From the NCBI RefSeq assembly GCF_905207245.1, contig NZ_CAJLKP010000103.1:1-16353 (forward strand): 16,353 nt of DNA, given 5' to 3'. This document shows positions 8,935 through 16,208 of this stretch, one piece after another. Every line of letters starts with the position of its first letter. Positions within the stretch are counted from its first letter, which is position 1. Below the pieces are notes generated by a model, which was given only the letters and a program-made list of their open reading frames with translations, ran no database searches and was not told the origin of the DNA. Source of the stretch: an uncultured Bacteroides sp. Its GTDB lineage: Bacteria > Bacteroidota > Bacteroidia > Bacteroidales > Bacteroidaceae. Both the position numbers and the translations under genes were made by a program.

Positions 8935-8981
8935 GTGTGTGTTAATCCAGCTCTATTTATAAACTTAGAACCCTACAAGAT

Positions 8982-10370
8982 ATGCCAGTTATAGCCTTCC
9001 TACTCTGTATTGTAGTGACTACTTTCACTGCTATTTACCTCTACCGGAAGCTCAACCCGCAAGGAGTATTAATGTTGGCCGGGCTCATCATGCTGACATT
9101 TGCCTTCGTGCTCAATATCCAACCTGTTATTCCGGACAAGCCTACCGGCAGCGTTGTATTCGATTTGGTGAAAGTGGTGGAAGAAACATTCATCGGCAAC
9201 CTGTCTCGCGCAGGACTGATGATTATGACCATTGGCGGCTATGTAGCCTTTATGAACCACATAAAAGCCACCAATGCCCTGGTGCACATCTCCATGAAAC
9301 CGTTGGGTTTCTTTCGTCGTTATCCCTACCTGGCAGCTACCGTCACCATCCCCATCGGCCAGTTGCTATTTATCACTACCCCCTCGGCAGCCGGATTAGG
9401 ACTCTTGCTTGTCGCCTCCGTTTACCCCGTCCTCATCGGATTGGGAGTAAGCCGCCTCACCGCATTATCCGTCATTGCCGCCGCAACACTGTTCGACCAG
9501 GGTCCCGGCTCGGCAAACACAGCCCTCGCCGCCGAACTTATCGAGCAGACCAACGTAGCTTATTTCATTACCCACCAACTCCCTTTGGTTATCCCTACCA
9601 CCTTGGTAGTCATGACCCTGTTTTACTTCAACAATAGGTATTTCGATAAAAAAGAAGCCGCCAAGCAGAGTATGGAAAACCGTGAAACAGCAGAAGTCCC
9701 TCAGACCTCTGTCCAACCGGATATTCCATTGACATTCGCCTTGTTGCCCGTACTTCCGCTTGCGCTTCTCATTATATTTTCACCCTATGTGGAGCTGTTC
9801 CAACCTCCCATAACACTCAATACAACGACCGCCATGCTATTTTCCCTCTTTGTCTCACTTGTATTCGTAGGCTGCCATACACGCAATATACGGAAAACCT
9901 TTGATGCCTTCTCCAGCTTTTGGAAAGGGATGGGAAATGTCTTCGGAAGTGTCGTGACACTGATTGTTGCCTCCGAGATATTCTCCAAAGGACTGATTAG
10001 CCTCGGCTTCATCGACTCACTGGTAGATTACTCCACGCATATAGGACTTTCCGGCATTGCCATCGCAGCAGTCTTCGCCCTGATAATCTTCTGTGCGGCC
10101 ATGTTGATGGGAAGCGGAAACGCGGCCTTCTTCTCGTTCGGTCCGTTACTGCCCGGAATTGCCGGACAGTTGGGTATGCCTGCCTATTCCCTCGTGCTTC
10201 CTTTGCAGTTATCCGCCAGTATGGGGCGTGCCGCATCTCCCATAGCGGGTATCATTGTCGCCATTGCCGGCGTGGCGGGTGTATCGCCCATTGAACTGGC
10301 AAAGAGAAATACCCTGCCCCTTATAGGCAGCATTCTATTCCTGATAGCTTATCATTTCATAACACTATAA
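8982..10370 (+). CDS. dcuC: DcuC-family C4-dicarboxylate carrier
   Basis: This 462-residue polytopic inner-membrane protein matches the length of E. coli DcuC. Hydrophobic helices run through the whole length, broken by a charged cytoplasmic-type loop at about 217-248. By-eye similarity to DcuC is clearest in the C-terminal half: MGSGNAAF (376-383, MTTGSGNAPF-like in DcuC) and ASMGRAASPIAGIIVAIAG (about 412-430). Family members exchange or export fumarate, succinate or aspartate under anaerobic conditions. The gene lies only 14 nt before the isoaspartyl dipeptidase, so it could move the aspartate or fumarate made by that enzyme, or import the dipeptide; this is inference. No own promoter is evident, so it may be expressed by readthrough from susCD. 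Substrate assignment within the family is uncertain. Confidence 0.82.
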   Translation: MPVIAFLLCIVVTTFTAIYLYRKLNPQGVLMLAGLIMLTFAFVLNIQPVIPDKPTGSVVFDLVKVVEETFIGNLSRAGLMIMTIGGYVAFMNHIKATNALVHISMKPLGFFRRYPYLAATVTIPIGQLLFITTPSAAGLGLLLVASVYPVLIGLGVSRLTALSVIAAATLFDQGPGSANTALAAELIEQTNVAYFITHQLPLVIPTTLVVMTLFYFNNRYFDKKEAAKQSMENRETAEVPQTSVQPDIPLTFALLPVLPLALLIIFSPYVELFQPPITLNTTTAMLFSLFVSLVFVGCHTRNIRKTFDAFSSFWKGMGNVFGSVVTLIVASEIFSKGLISLGFIDSLVDYSTHIGLSGIAIAAVFALIIFCAAMLMGSGNAAFFSFGPLLPGIAGQLGMPAYSLVLPLQLSASMGRAASPIAGIIVAIAGVAGVSPIELAKRNTLPLIGSILFLIAYHFITL

Positions 10371-10384
10371 AACAACTCCGAATC

Positions 10385-11530
10385 ATGTTCACACTCATTA
10401 AAAATGCAAACTTATACTCTCCGGAACATCTTGGCATGAACGACGTTCTGCTGGCAGATGATAAAATAGCCCTCATAGACCGGAAGATAGAACTGACCGG
10501 TATTCCATTTGATACCATAGACGCCGGCGGGTGCGCCGTCACCCCCGGCTTTATCGACCAGCACGTCCACATCACCGGTGGCGGCGGACAAACCGGCTAT
10601 GCTTCTTTAGTCCCCGACGTCTCCATGAGCGAACTGGTGGCTTGCGGAACCACCACCGTGGTAGGACTACTCGGCACAGACGGTTTCGTAAAAGAACTGA
10701 CCACCCTTTATGCTAAAACCAAAGCCCTGGAAGATGACGGCCTCAGCGCCTACATGCTTACCAGTTTCTACGGATTGCCTCCCAAAACACTGATGTCCTG
10801 CGTAGCCGACGATCTCATCTTCATCGACAAAGTGATCGGTTGCAAACTTGCCATGAGTGACGACCGCAGCGCTCTCCCCACCGAACTGGAGATACTGCGC
10901 CTCATCAACCAAGTACGCCTCGGCGGTTTCACTTCCGGCAAAGGAGGTATCCTGCATATTCATCTGGGAGCCTTACCCGACGGTATCACCCCGTTGCTGG
11001 ACATCGCCCGCAAATATCCCACGCTGATTCCCTATCTCTCGCCTACCCACCTGATACGCACGGAAGCTTTATTCTGGCAAGCCGTAGAATTTGCCTGCAT
11101 GGGTGGTATGGTAGATTTCTCCACCGGAGGAACCAAATTCGACGCTCCCCATCGCTGCGTCATGAAAGCCCTCGAAGCCCATGTACCCCTCGACCGCATC
11201 ACCTTCTCCAGTGACGGCCGTGGCGGAGTGCGCCGTACCAATCCCGAAACAAAAGAAACGACCTATCGCCCCGCTCCCCTGCACCTCAACTTGCAGGAGA
11301 TGACATTGCTCGTAAAAGAAGGTCTGTTGCCTCTGGAACAGGCACTGACCCTTATCACCAGCAATCCGGCACGCAACCTCAAACTGCGTACCAAAGGCAG
11401 AATAGACATCGGTTTCGATGCCGACCTCTGTTTCCTCGATTCCGAGCTTCAACTGACACACGTCATAGCACGCGGCAAACTCGCCCTAAAGGATAAAGAA
11501 GTCATTAAAAAAGGGAGGTATGAAGAATGA
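10385..11530 (+). CDS. iadA: Isoaspartyl dipeptidase (beta-aspartyl peptidase)
   Basis: This 381-residue amidohydrolase aligns by eye along its full length with E. coli IadA (about 390 residues), which hydrolyses beta-aspartyl dipeptides to aspartate and an amino acid. The binuclear metal set is complete: H60 and H62 in DQHVH, K154 (the carboxylated lysine, in IGCKLAMSD), H193, H222 (SPTHLIR) and D277 (FSSDG). Substrate residues equivalent to Y137, R169 and R233 of the E. coli enzyme are kept as Y129, R161 and R225. Two contacts differ: the position of Glu77 is Q69 (GGGGQTG) and that of Ser289 is G281, so specificity may have shifted. There is no signal peptide, so it is cytoplasmic. It lies 14 nt after dcuC and overlaps the next gene by 4 nt (ATGA), which supports one operon. 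Confidence 0.92.
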   Translation: MFTLIKNANLYSPEHLGMNDVLLADDKIALIDRKIELTGIPFDTIDAGGCAVTPGFIDQHVHITGGGGQTGYASLVPDVSMSELVACGTTTVVGLLGTDGFVKELTTLYAKTKALEDDGLSAYMLTSFYGLPPKTLMSCVADDLIFIDKVIGCKLAMSDDRSALPTELEILRLINQVRLGGFTSGKGGILHIHLGALPDGITPLLDIARKYPTLIPYLSPTHLIRTEALFWQAVEFACMGGMVDFSTGGTKFDAPHRCVMKALEAHVPLDRITFSSDGRGGVRRTNPETKETTYRPAPLHLNLQEMTLLVKEGLLPLEQALTLITSNPARNLKLRTKGRIDIGFDADLCFLDSELQLTHVIARGKLALKDKEVIKKGRYEE

Positions 11531-14500
11531 AAAGACTGATTCTATTTTTTGCCATTGTCTTTCTGGGCGCCGGACTCCGTGCCGCCTCCGTGCTTCCCGT
11601 GGGTGAAGGCAAGTTCACCTACAAAGACTATCCGCCTTTTGCCGACCGTCCGGTAGATGTGCACTATTACATTCCGGCTTCGGGCGATGTACGCCGGATG
11701 CCCATTGTCTTTGTCTTTGAAGGTGCCGACCGCGGTTTCACTTATCTGCTCAAAGCCTGGAAGCAGGAGGCAGAGAAGCATAAATTCATAGTTTTCATTC
11801 CCCACTTCGATCTGGAAAGGTTTCCTTTGCCCGATTATCAGGAAGTCGGTGTCATGAATGACAAAGATCACACGATACGTCCGGTCGAAAAGCAAACGCC
11901 GGCACTGGTTGATAAAATCTTTGAGTACGTCCGCCAATCTTCAGGTAGTGAACGGAAAGGATATATGATTTACGGTCACTCAGCCGGAGGGCAGTTTGTG
12001 CAGCGTTTCATGCTTTTTTATGACAGTCCGTATGTGGAGAAAGCCGTTATCGGCAGTCCGGGATGGTACACCTTCCCCGATGCTTCGCAAGATTTTCCCT
12101 ACGGAGTGCGCAACATTCCGTATGTCACCCCCGAAACAATCAGGAAATACCTTGCCAAACCGATTATCCTCCAATTGGCTACGGGAGACACCATCCGCGA
12201 ATCATATTTAAGAAAGACTCCCGAAGCCGAAGCACAGGGACGCAACCGCTACGAGCGTGGCAATCAGTTCTACCAATACCTCCACCAGATAGCAGCCGAA
12301 CACAACTGGCCCTGCAACTGGCAGAAAATAGAAGAACAGGGCATCGGACACCACTCCACCGGAATGGGCAGACGTGCCGTTCCTGCCATGTTGGGAGATT
12401 CCCTACGTGCACTGTTCATAGGCAACAGCTACACACAATACAACCGTTTAGTCCGACAAGTGCAGGCCCTTGCCGCCTCCACCGGCCACAAGCTTTCTGT
12501 AAAATTGGTGGAACACGGCGGCTGGACATTGAGGAAACATGCCGCCAATCCTGAAACCCTGGATGCCATTCGTGAAGGAAACTGGGATTTCGTCATCCTG
12601 CAAGACCAAAGTAAAGCGCCTGCCCGCGAAAAGGAATGGGTACGGGAGAATGTATACAAGCCCGCCCACTCCCTCGACAGCCTGCGCCGCCTTTACAATC
12701 CGAAGGGAAAAACCGTTTTCTACATGACCTGGGGACACGACATCGACACATATACCGAAATGCAGCAACGACTGGCTGAAAGTTATTTGGAGATGACTGT
12801 TCAACTGAATGCCTGGTGTGCCCCCGTCGGCATCGCTTGGAAGCGTGTCCGCACGGAGAATCCAAGTATCACGCTTTACAACAACGATCACAGCCACCCT
12901 TCCCGACAGGGTTCTTATCTTGTCGCCAATGTATTCTGTAGCGTATTTTTTCAGAAACCCTATACAAGTACTTATTATGTCGGACTGCCCGAAGAGGAAG
13001 CACTCTATCTGCAACGTATTGCGCAAGAAACCGTATTCAGCAACCCTTCTCTCTGGAATATCCAGCCCACGGTGCAGCCGGAAGAGGTAACCCGCCGTTT
13101 CTATCCCGAACCGGAACAGCAATATTCCACTCCCACCCTCGGCAAGCCGCTTGAAGAAGGTCTGGCTTCCTTGTTCGAGATAAACAGATATTTGAAGGAT
13201 TTAGCCGACAAGCATCCCGGTAAGGTTACGCTGTCCGATATAGGAAAGACTCCACAGGGCAGGGATATCCCCGTGCTCTATTTCGGAACTCCCAACGAGA
13301 AAAAGAAAATAAGAGTCTGGATACAAGCAGGACTGCACGGCAACGAACCTGCCGGGCCGGAAGCAACCTGTATGCTTGTCGATTATTTACTGAATACGCC
13401 CGAAGGTACTGAACTATTGAGAAAGGTTTCTCTTGCGCTTGTACCCATAGCCAATACGGACGGTTATGCCATGCAAAGCCGTAAATCGGGCAGTGGGTAT
13501 GATTTGAACCGGGATCAAAGTAAACTTGCCGATCCGGTGACTCTTCTTCTTAAAAAAGCGTACAAGGAATGGAATCCCGAAATAGCGCTGGATATTCACG
13601 AATTCAATCCGTTCCGCAAGGAGTTTGAATTGCTTCGGGGTACTAAAGTAGCTACGGCCCCCGATGTCCTTTTCCTACCCAGCGGGCATTTGAATATCCC
13701 TGCCGGAATACGTACACTTTCCAACGGCTTATTCCGTGAAGAAGCAGAGAAGGCATTGGAAGCTAACAGTTATCATTCAGGCTTTTACTTTACACCCAGT
13801 GTCAGAAATGATAGCTTGTATGCAATGAAAGATGCCAAGAACCCGCAATCCAGTTCCACGTTTCAGGGACTCACCAATACGGTATCTCTATTCATAGAAA
13901 TCCGTGGAATAGGATTGGGAAGAGCGAGTTTTGCCCGTCGTGCAGAATGTGGTTTTTTGGTATCCCGCAGTCTTTTGGAAACGGCGACTCTTCATTCAAA
14001 AGAAGTAAGAAGTGAGATACGAAAGGCCGTAAAAGAGACTTGCAGTGGAAAGAGTGATATATCCGTCACTTTTCAATCCGCACGGACAGAGCTTCCCGTT
14101 ACTTTTATTGACCTTGCCAAGAACGAACGTTTTACGGAACCTCTGCCTACCTTCGATGCACTTCAACTGAAAGCTGAGTTAGTACGCAAACGTCCCAAAG
14201 CATATATTCTGCCGAATACCTGCCGGATGCAAGCAGAGAAATTGCGGGCTTTAGGAATAGAAGTAGAAGAGATAGGAAAAACCTTCACAGCCACCGTAGA
14301 GAAGTATATAGTTACCGGATACAAGAAAGTTACCAAGGAATGGGAAAAGATTTATCCGGTCACAGTCTCTACACGGACGGTAAAGGAAAAGAAGAACTTC
14401 CCGGCAGGTTGTTTCATCATTCGTCTTTCACAGAAGAATGCAAACCTTGCGACAACGCTGTTAGAACCGGAGTCCGTGAATGGCTTTGTCAATTTCGAAG

Positions 14501-14553
14501 TGGTTCATACGGAGTTTGGGAAAGAGTTGCCGATATACAGGAAAGGTTTCTAA
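11527..14553 (+). CDS. Exported three-domain hydrolase: alpha/beta-hydrolase + SGNH/DUF4886-like + M14 carboxypeptidase
   Basis: This 1008-residue protein carries three enzyme domains behind a signal peptide (about 1-20). Domain 1 (about 25-285) is an alpha/beta-hydrolase with nucleophile elbow G150-H-S152-A-G154; the probable acid is D221 and the base H275 or H276. Domain 2 (about 295-475) resembles SGNH esterases of the DUF4886 type: FIGNSYT with serine S301, a VILQDQS block, and a DHSH motif giving the D454/H457 pair. Domain 3 (about 540-810) is an M14 zinc carboxypeptidase with ligands H604 and E607 (HGNE) and H691 (DIHE), substrate-binding N661-R662 (DLNRD) and catalytic E791 (FIEIRG). 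The last 200 residues have no recognised domain. All three active sites look intact. The start overlaps the iadA stop by 4 nt, so translation is probably coupled. The likely site is the periplasm or cell surface. The natural substrate is unknown; an acylated peptide is plausible. Confidence 0.85.
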   Translation: MKRLILFFAIVFLGAGLRAASVLPVGEGKFTYKDYPPFADRPVDVHYYIPASGDVRRMPIVFVFEGADRGFTYLLKAWKQEAEKHKFIVFIPHFDLERFPLPDYQEVGVMNDKDHTIRPVEKQTPALVDKIFEYVRQSSGSERKGYMIYGHSAGGQFVQRFMLFYDSPYVEKAVIGSPGWYTFPDASQDFPYGVRNIPYVTPETIRKYLAKPIILQLATGDTIRESYLRKTPEAEAQGRNRYERGNQFYQYLHQIAAEHNWPCNWQKIEEQGIGHHSTGMGRRAVPAMLGDSLRALFIGNSYTQYNRLVRQVQALAASTGHKLSVKLVEHGGWTLRKHAANPETLDAIREGNWDFVILQDQSKAPAREKEWVRENVYKPAHSLDSLRRLYNPKGKTVFYMTWGHDIDTYTEMQQRLAESYLEMTVQLNAWCAPVGIAWKRVRTENPSITLYNNDHSHPSRQGSYLVANVFCSVFFQKPYTSTYYVGLPEEEALYLQRIAQETVFSNPSLWNIQPTVQPEEVTRRFYPEPEQQYSTPTLGKPLEEGLASLFEINRYLKDLADKHPGKVTLSDIGKTPQGRDIPVLYFGTPNEKKKIRVWIQAGLHGNEPAGPEATCMLVDYLLNTPEGTELLRKVSLALVPIANTDGYAMQSRKSGSGYDLNRDQSKLADPVTLLLKKAYKEWNPEIALDIHEFNPFRKEFELLRGTKVATAPDVLFLPSGHLNIPAGIRTLSNGLFREEAEKALEANSYHSGFYFTPSVRNDSLYAMKDAKNPQSSSTFQGLTNTVSLFIEIRGIGLGRASFARRAECGFLVSRSLLETATLHSKEVRSEIRKAVKETCSGKSDISVTFQSARTELPVTFIDLAKNERFTEPLPTFDALQLKAELVRKRPKAYILPNTCRMQAEKLRALGIEVEEIGKTFTATVEKYIVTGYKKVTKEWEKIYPVTVSTRTVKEKKNFPAGCFIIRLSQKNANLATTLLEPESVNGFVNFEVVHTEFGKELPIYRKGF

Positions 14554-14729
14554 CTCCATTCCGATTAATTACACATCAAATTGATTAATTCTTTTTTGAC
14601 GGGATATGAACATAATTTCCCCTCCTGATTCGCATGAATAATATAAGTTTCAGAGGTTAAGCCACCGCATCGCCACTTTTATCTCTTTTCGCTACGACGG
14701 TTAAGGAAAATTGTAGTAGGTACTTATTA

Positions 14730-14811
14730 TTTCCACCATGGTGGAAAGAAAGAAACTCCACGGTGGAAAGAATAAATGTTCGGATGGAAAAGGCTAACCG
14801 TTGGAAGGGAA
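14730..14811. repeat. TTTCCACC/GGTGGAAA palindrome and repeat cluster
   Basis: TTTCCACCATGGTGGAAA at 14730-14747 is a perfect 18-bp palindrome. It is followed by related units: GGTGGAAA (14762-14769), GATGGAAA (14783-14790) and GTTGGAAG (14800-14807). The unit starts are spaced about 22, 21 and 17 bp, near two helical turns. The series decays to the right. It may be a degenerate intergenic repeat or an array of protein-binding sites. Confidence 0.55.
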
Positions 14812-14850
14812 AAAGTATAGGAATGCCTAAGAACGGAGTTAGCTATTGCA

Positions 14851-14891
14851 TTTAGTTCATTTTTGTACGGATATGAACTAAAGTACATTTG
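14851..14891 (+). promoter_or_regulatory. Promoter embedded in a 10-bp inverted repeat
   Basis: TTTG at 14862-14865 and TACATTTG at 14884-14891 form a Bacteroidetes-type promoter with an 18-bp spacer. Perfect inverted arms TTTAGTTCAT (14851-14860) and ATGAACTAAA (14873-14882), with a 12-bp centre, flank the -33 element and reach the -7 box. This is the geometry expected of a repressor operator. The downstream frame is the RhuM-family remnant, about 150 bp away. Confidence 0.45.
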
Positions 14892-15041
14892 GGCATAATT
14901 TACATCACAGCTATAAATTCCATCTTTACAAATAGTAGAATTCCAAAGATCGCTGTTATCTTTACCTTGTCTAAAAACGGTATATAATATTTGCTGTATA
15001 AATAACCCAAATTATGATATTATTATATGAAATAGATTTAT

Positions 15042-15235
15042 ATGGAGTTTGATGATAAAAATAATATAATCATCTACCAAGATGATAATGGTGTGCCCAA
15101 AGTCAATGTACGGTTTGCTGATACCGATGTGTGGCTCACGCAACAACTTCAGGTAGCGACACGCTTCAGGCGTTGGGCAACCGAACGATTACATGAATAC
15201 ATTCAAAAGGTATTTGCAATAGATGATGAATGCAA
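15042..15235 (+). pseudogene. RhuM-family (virulence RhuM/Fic-like) gene remnant
   Basis: The frame starting at 15042 encodes the conserved N terminus of RhuM-type proteins: about 35 residues with the pattern IIYQ-D(D/N)G-K/P-V-VRF-D-VWLTQQ. It then jumps directly to the later conserved segment ATRFRRWATERLHEYIQK-FAIDDE (about residues 39-63). In intact homologs some 80 residues, including the helix-turn-helix-like part, lie between these two blocks. After about 15235 the family similarity stops and the frame runs on as a chance antisense reading of the next gene up to 15578. This is therefore an in-frame internal deletion plus loss of the C-terminal half. RhuM genes are common in mobile or defence-associated regions, so the stretch may be the scar of a lost accessory island. 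Confidence 0.75.
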
Positions 15236-15266
15236 CTTCCTAAAAACAATACTGACTAAAATTGCT

Positions 15267-15743
15267 TCAGTCCCTCCAATGCCTCACCAACCACACCAAA
15301 TCCCTTACCGTCTCTTGAATCCTCCACCACAGTACTTTCAGCCTTGGAGGTCGGTGCATCGGCAAATACAGTCTCCACAAACCACTTTCCAGATCGAGAA
15401 TAAAATACACTTTCCCGCGGCACATCACATACAGAAAATCACCTTTCACAAAGGCACTGAACACGGAATCCAGCGGTATTTTACATCCGCATTTTTCTTC
15501 CGAAAAGTCTTTATAGGGAGGTTCCAGCGTAATGCTGGCATAGTCGGAGTCGAGCGTAAAACCATATTTTATACTTAATGGGTAGAGCACTTCCCATATC
15601 TCGTGTTTCCTCTGTTCTGTCATGCAATGGATGACCTCTGTTATCATTTCATCCTTCGGGGTATTCATGCCTTCTTCGGGTTTTAAATATTTAAAATTGC
15701 CCTCATCCCCCTTATACAAAAAGAAGTCGGACGTATAGTTCAT
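15267..15743 (-). CDS. Hypothetical protein, possibly 5'-truncated
   Basis: The 158-residue protein is not recognised. It has no signal peptide or membrane helix. It is rich in aromatic residues, with a C-terminal segment WWRIQETVRDLVWLVRHWRD and two cysteines in a CGC motif near residue 85. The frame stays open for 29 more codons upstream of ATG 15743, back to a stop at 15831-15833, and contains no ATG, GTG or TTG. That stretch (for example KHVYEFCGYTSAFRYIN) looks protein-like. An ATG at 15828 in another frame would join it after a 1-nt shift, so the annotated start may be internal to a frameshifted gene. A matching promoter lies upstream at 15925-15956. Its 3' end converges on the RhuM remnant. 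Confidence 0.55.
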   Translation of the reverse strand: MNYTSDFFLYKGDEGNFKYLKPEEGMNTPKDEMITEVIHCMTEQRKHEIWEVLYPLSIKYGFTLDSDYASITLEPPYKDFSEEKCGCKIPLDSVFSAFVKGDFLYVMCRGKVYFILDLESGLWRLYLPMHRPPRLKVLWWRIQETVRDLVWLVRHWRD

Positions 15744-15924
15744 ATTTATGTAACGAAAGGCACTGGTATACCCACAGAACTCATAAACATGCTTGCACGC
15801 CCGACCCTTTATGGTCTGCGTGAAACATCTTTATTGAAGTTCTGTTTCTTGACTTAAATAAAATTACCAGTTTTTTTCGTTATCAAAAATAGCTTCAACA
15901 TGCCGCATTTCTCTTCGGCTAATG

Positions 15925-15956
15925 CAAAGATAGATGAATTGCAGTGAATAGCCAAA
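15925..15956 (-). promoter_or_regulatory. Minus-strand promoter for the hypothetical gene
   Basis: Read on the minus strand, TTTG (plus 15953-15956) is followed by a 20-bp spacer and TATCTTTG (plus 15925-15932), an exact match to the Bacteroidetes promoter consensus. Transcription would begin near 15918, leaving about 175 nt before ATG 15743 or about 90 nt before the ATG at 15828. Confidence 0.6.
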
Positions 15957-16127
15957 AGAAGAATGCTTTTTTATTGAATCAGGATATTCCCCCCCAAAAA
16001 GTAGTCAGTGCCCCAAACACCCGTTATAAAAGTACATCCGCGAAGGTCATAGTACTCCGAGGCAGGCACAGCCTAACGATGCCGTGAACAAATGGGAGTA
16101 AATCAAAAGAATCATGCACAACGATTG

Positions 16128-16163
16128 ACTGATTTCCGGCAGAAAAAGACAGTCGGAAGCAGT
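16128..16163. other. Interrupted inverted repeat (hairpin)
   Basis: ACTG (16128-16131) and TTCCG (16134-16138) can pair with CGGAA (16154-16158) and CAGT (16160-16163), giving nine base pairs with a small internal loop and a 15-nt terminal loop. It lies upstream of both divergent promoters. It is therefore more likely a DNA-binding site or part of an unseen transcript than a leader structure of either gene. Confidence 0.35.
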
Positions 16164-16208
16164 AGTCTGAAAGATAAATTTGAAGAAGAAATAAAAAAAA
16201 TATCATTT

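Larger units (their letters stand above)
14554..15041. other. Gene-free interval with repeats and a promoter
   Basis: No credible coding frame lies between the hydrolase fusion and the RhuM remnant. The interval is AT-rich. It holds the octamer GATTAATT twice (14563-14570 and 14583-14590), a GGTGGAAA palindrome cluster, and a TTTTTG...GGATATGAAC motif twice (ending at 14611 and 14878), the second copy forming part of an inverted repeat with a promoter. No clear intrinsic terminator follows the fusion gene; only a weak AATT stem before six T (14592-14597) is seen. Confidence 0.6.

Noticed and set aside
12063..12554. 163-codon plus-strand frame inside the hydrolase fusion
   Set aside because: It is an out-of-frame reading rich in Arg, Pro, Ser and His, without a plausible start context. 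The in-frame protein there has conserved catalytic motifs.
12448..13122. 224-codon open frame on the minus strand
   Set aside because: It lies wholly opposite the SGNH-like part of the hydrolase fusion, shows no recognisable domain, and its composition is that of an antisense reading of a well-supported gene.
15236..15578. Downstream half of the frame that starts at 15042
   Set aside because: After about residue 64 it is rich in His, Pro and Gln and runs antisense to the 15267-15743 gene, so it is not part of a real RhuM product.
10..15768. Near-identical 15-mers CGAAAGGCACTTGTA (10-24) and CGAAAGGCACTGGTA (15754-15768) as possible attachment sites
   Set aside because: A single 14/15 match within 16 kb is expected by chance a few times, and no integrase or other mobile-element gene is present.
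15989..15995. Run of seven C as a phase-variation tract
   Set aside because: It lies outside any coding frame and outside promoter spacers, so slippage would have no obvious effect.
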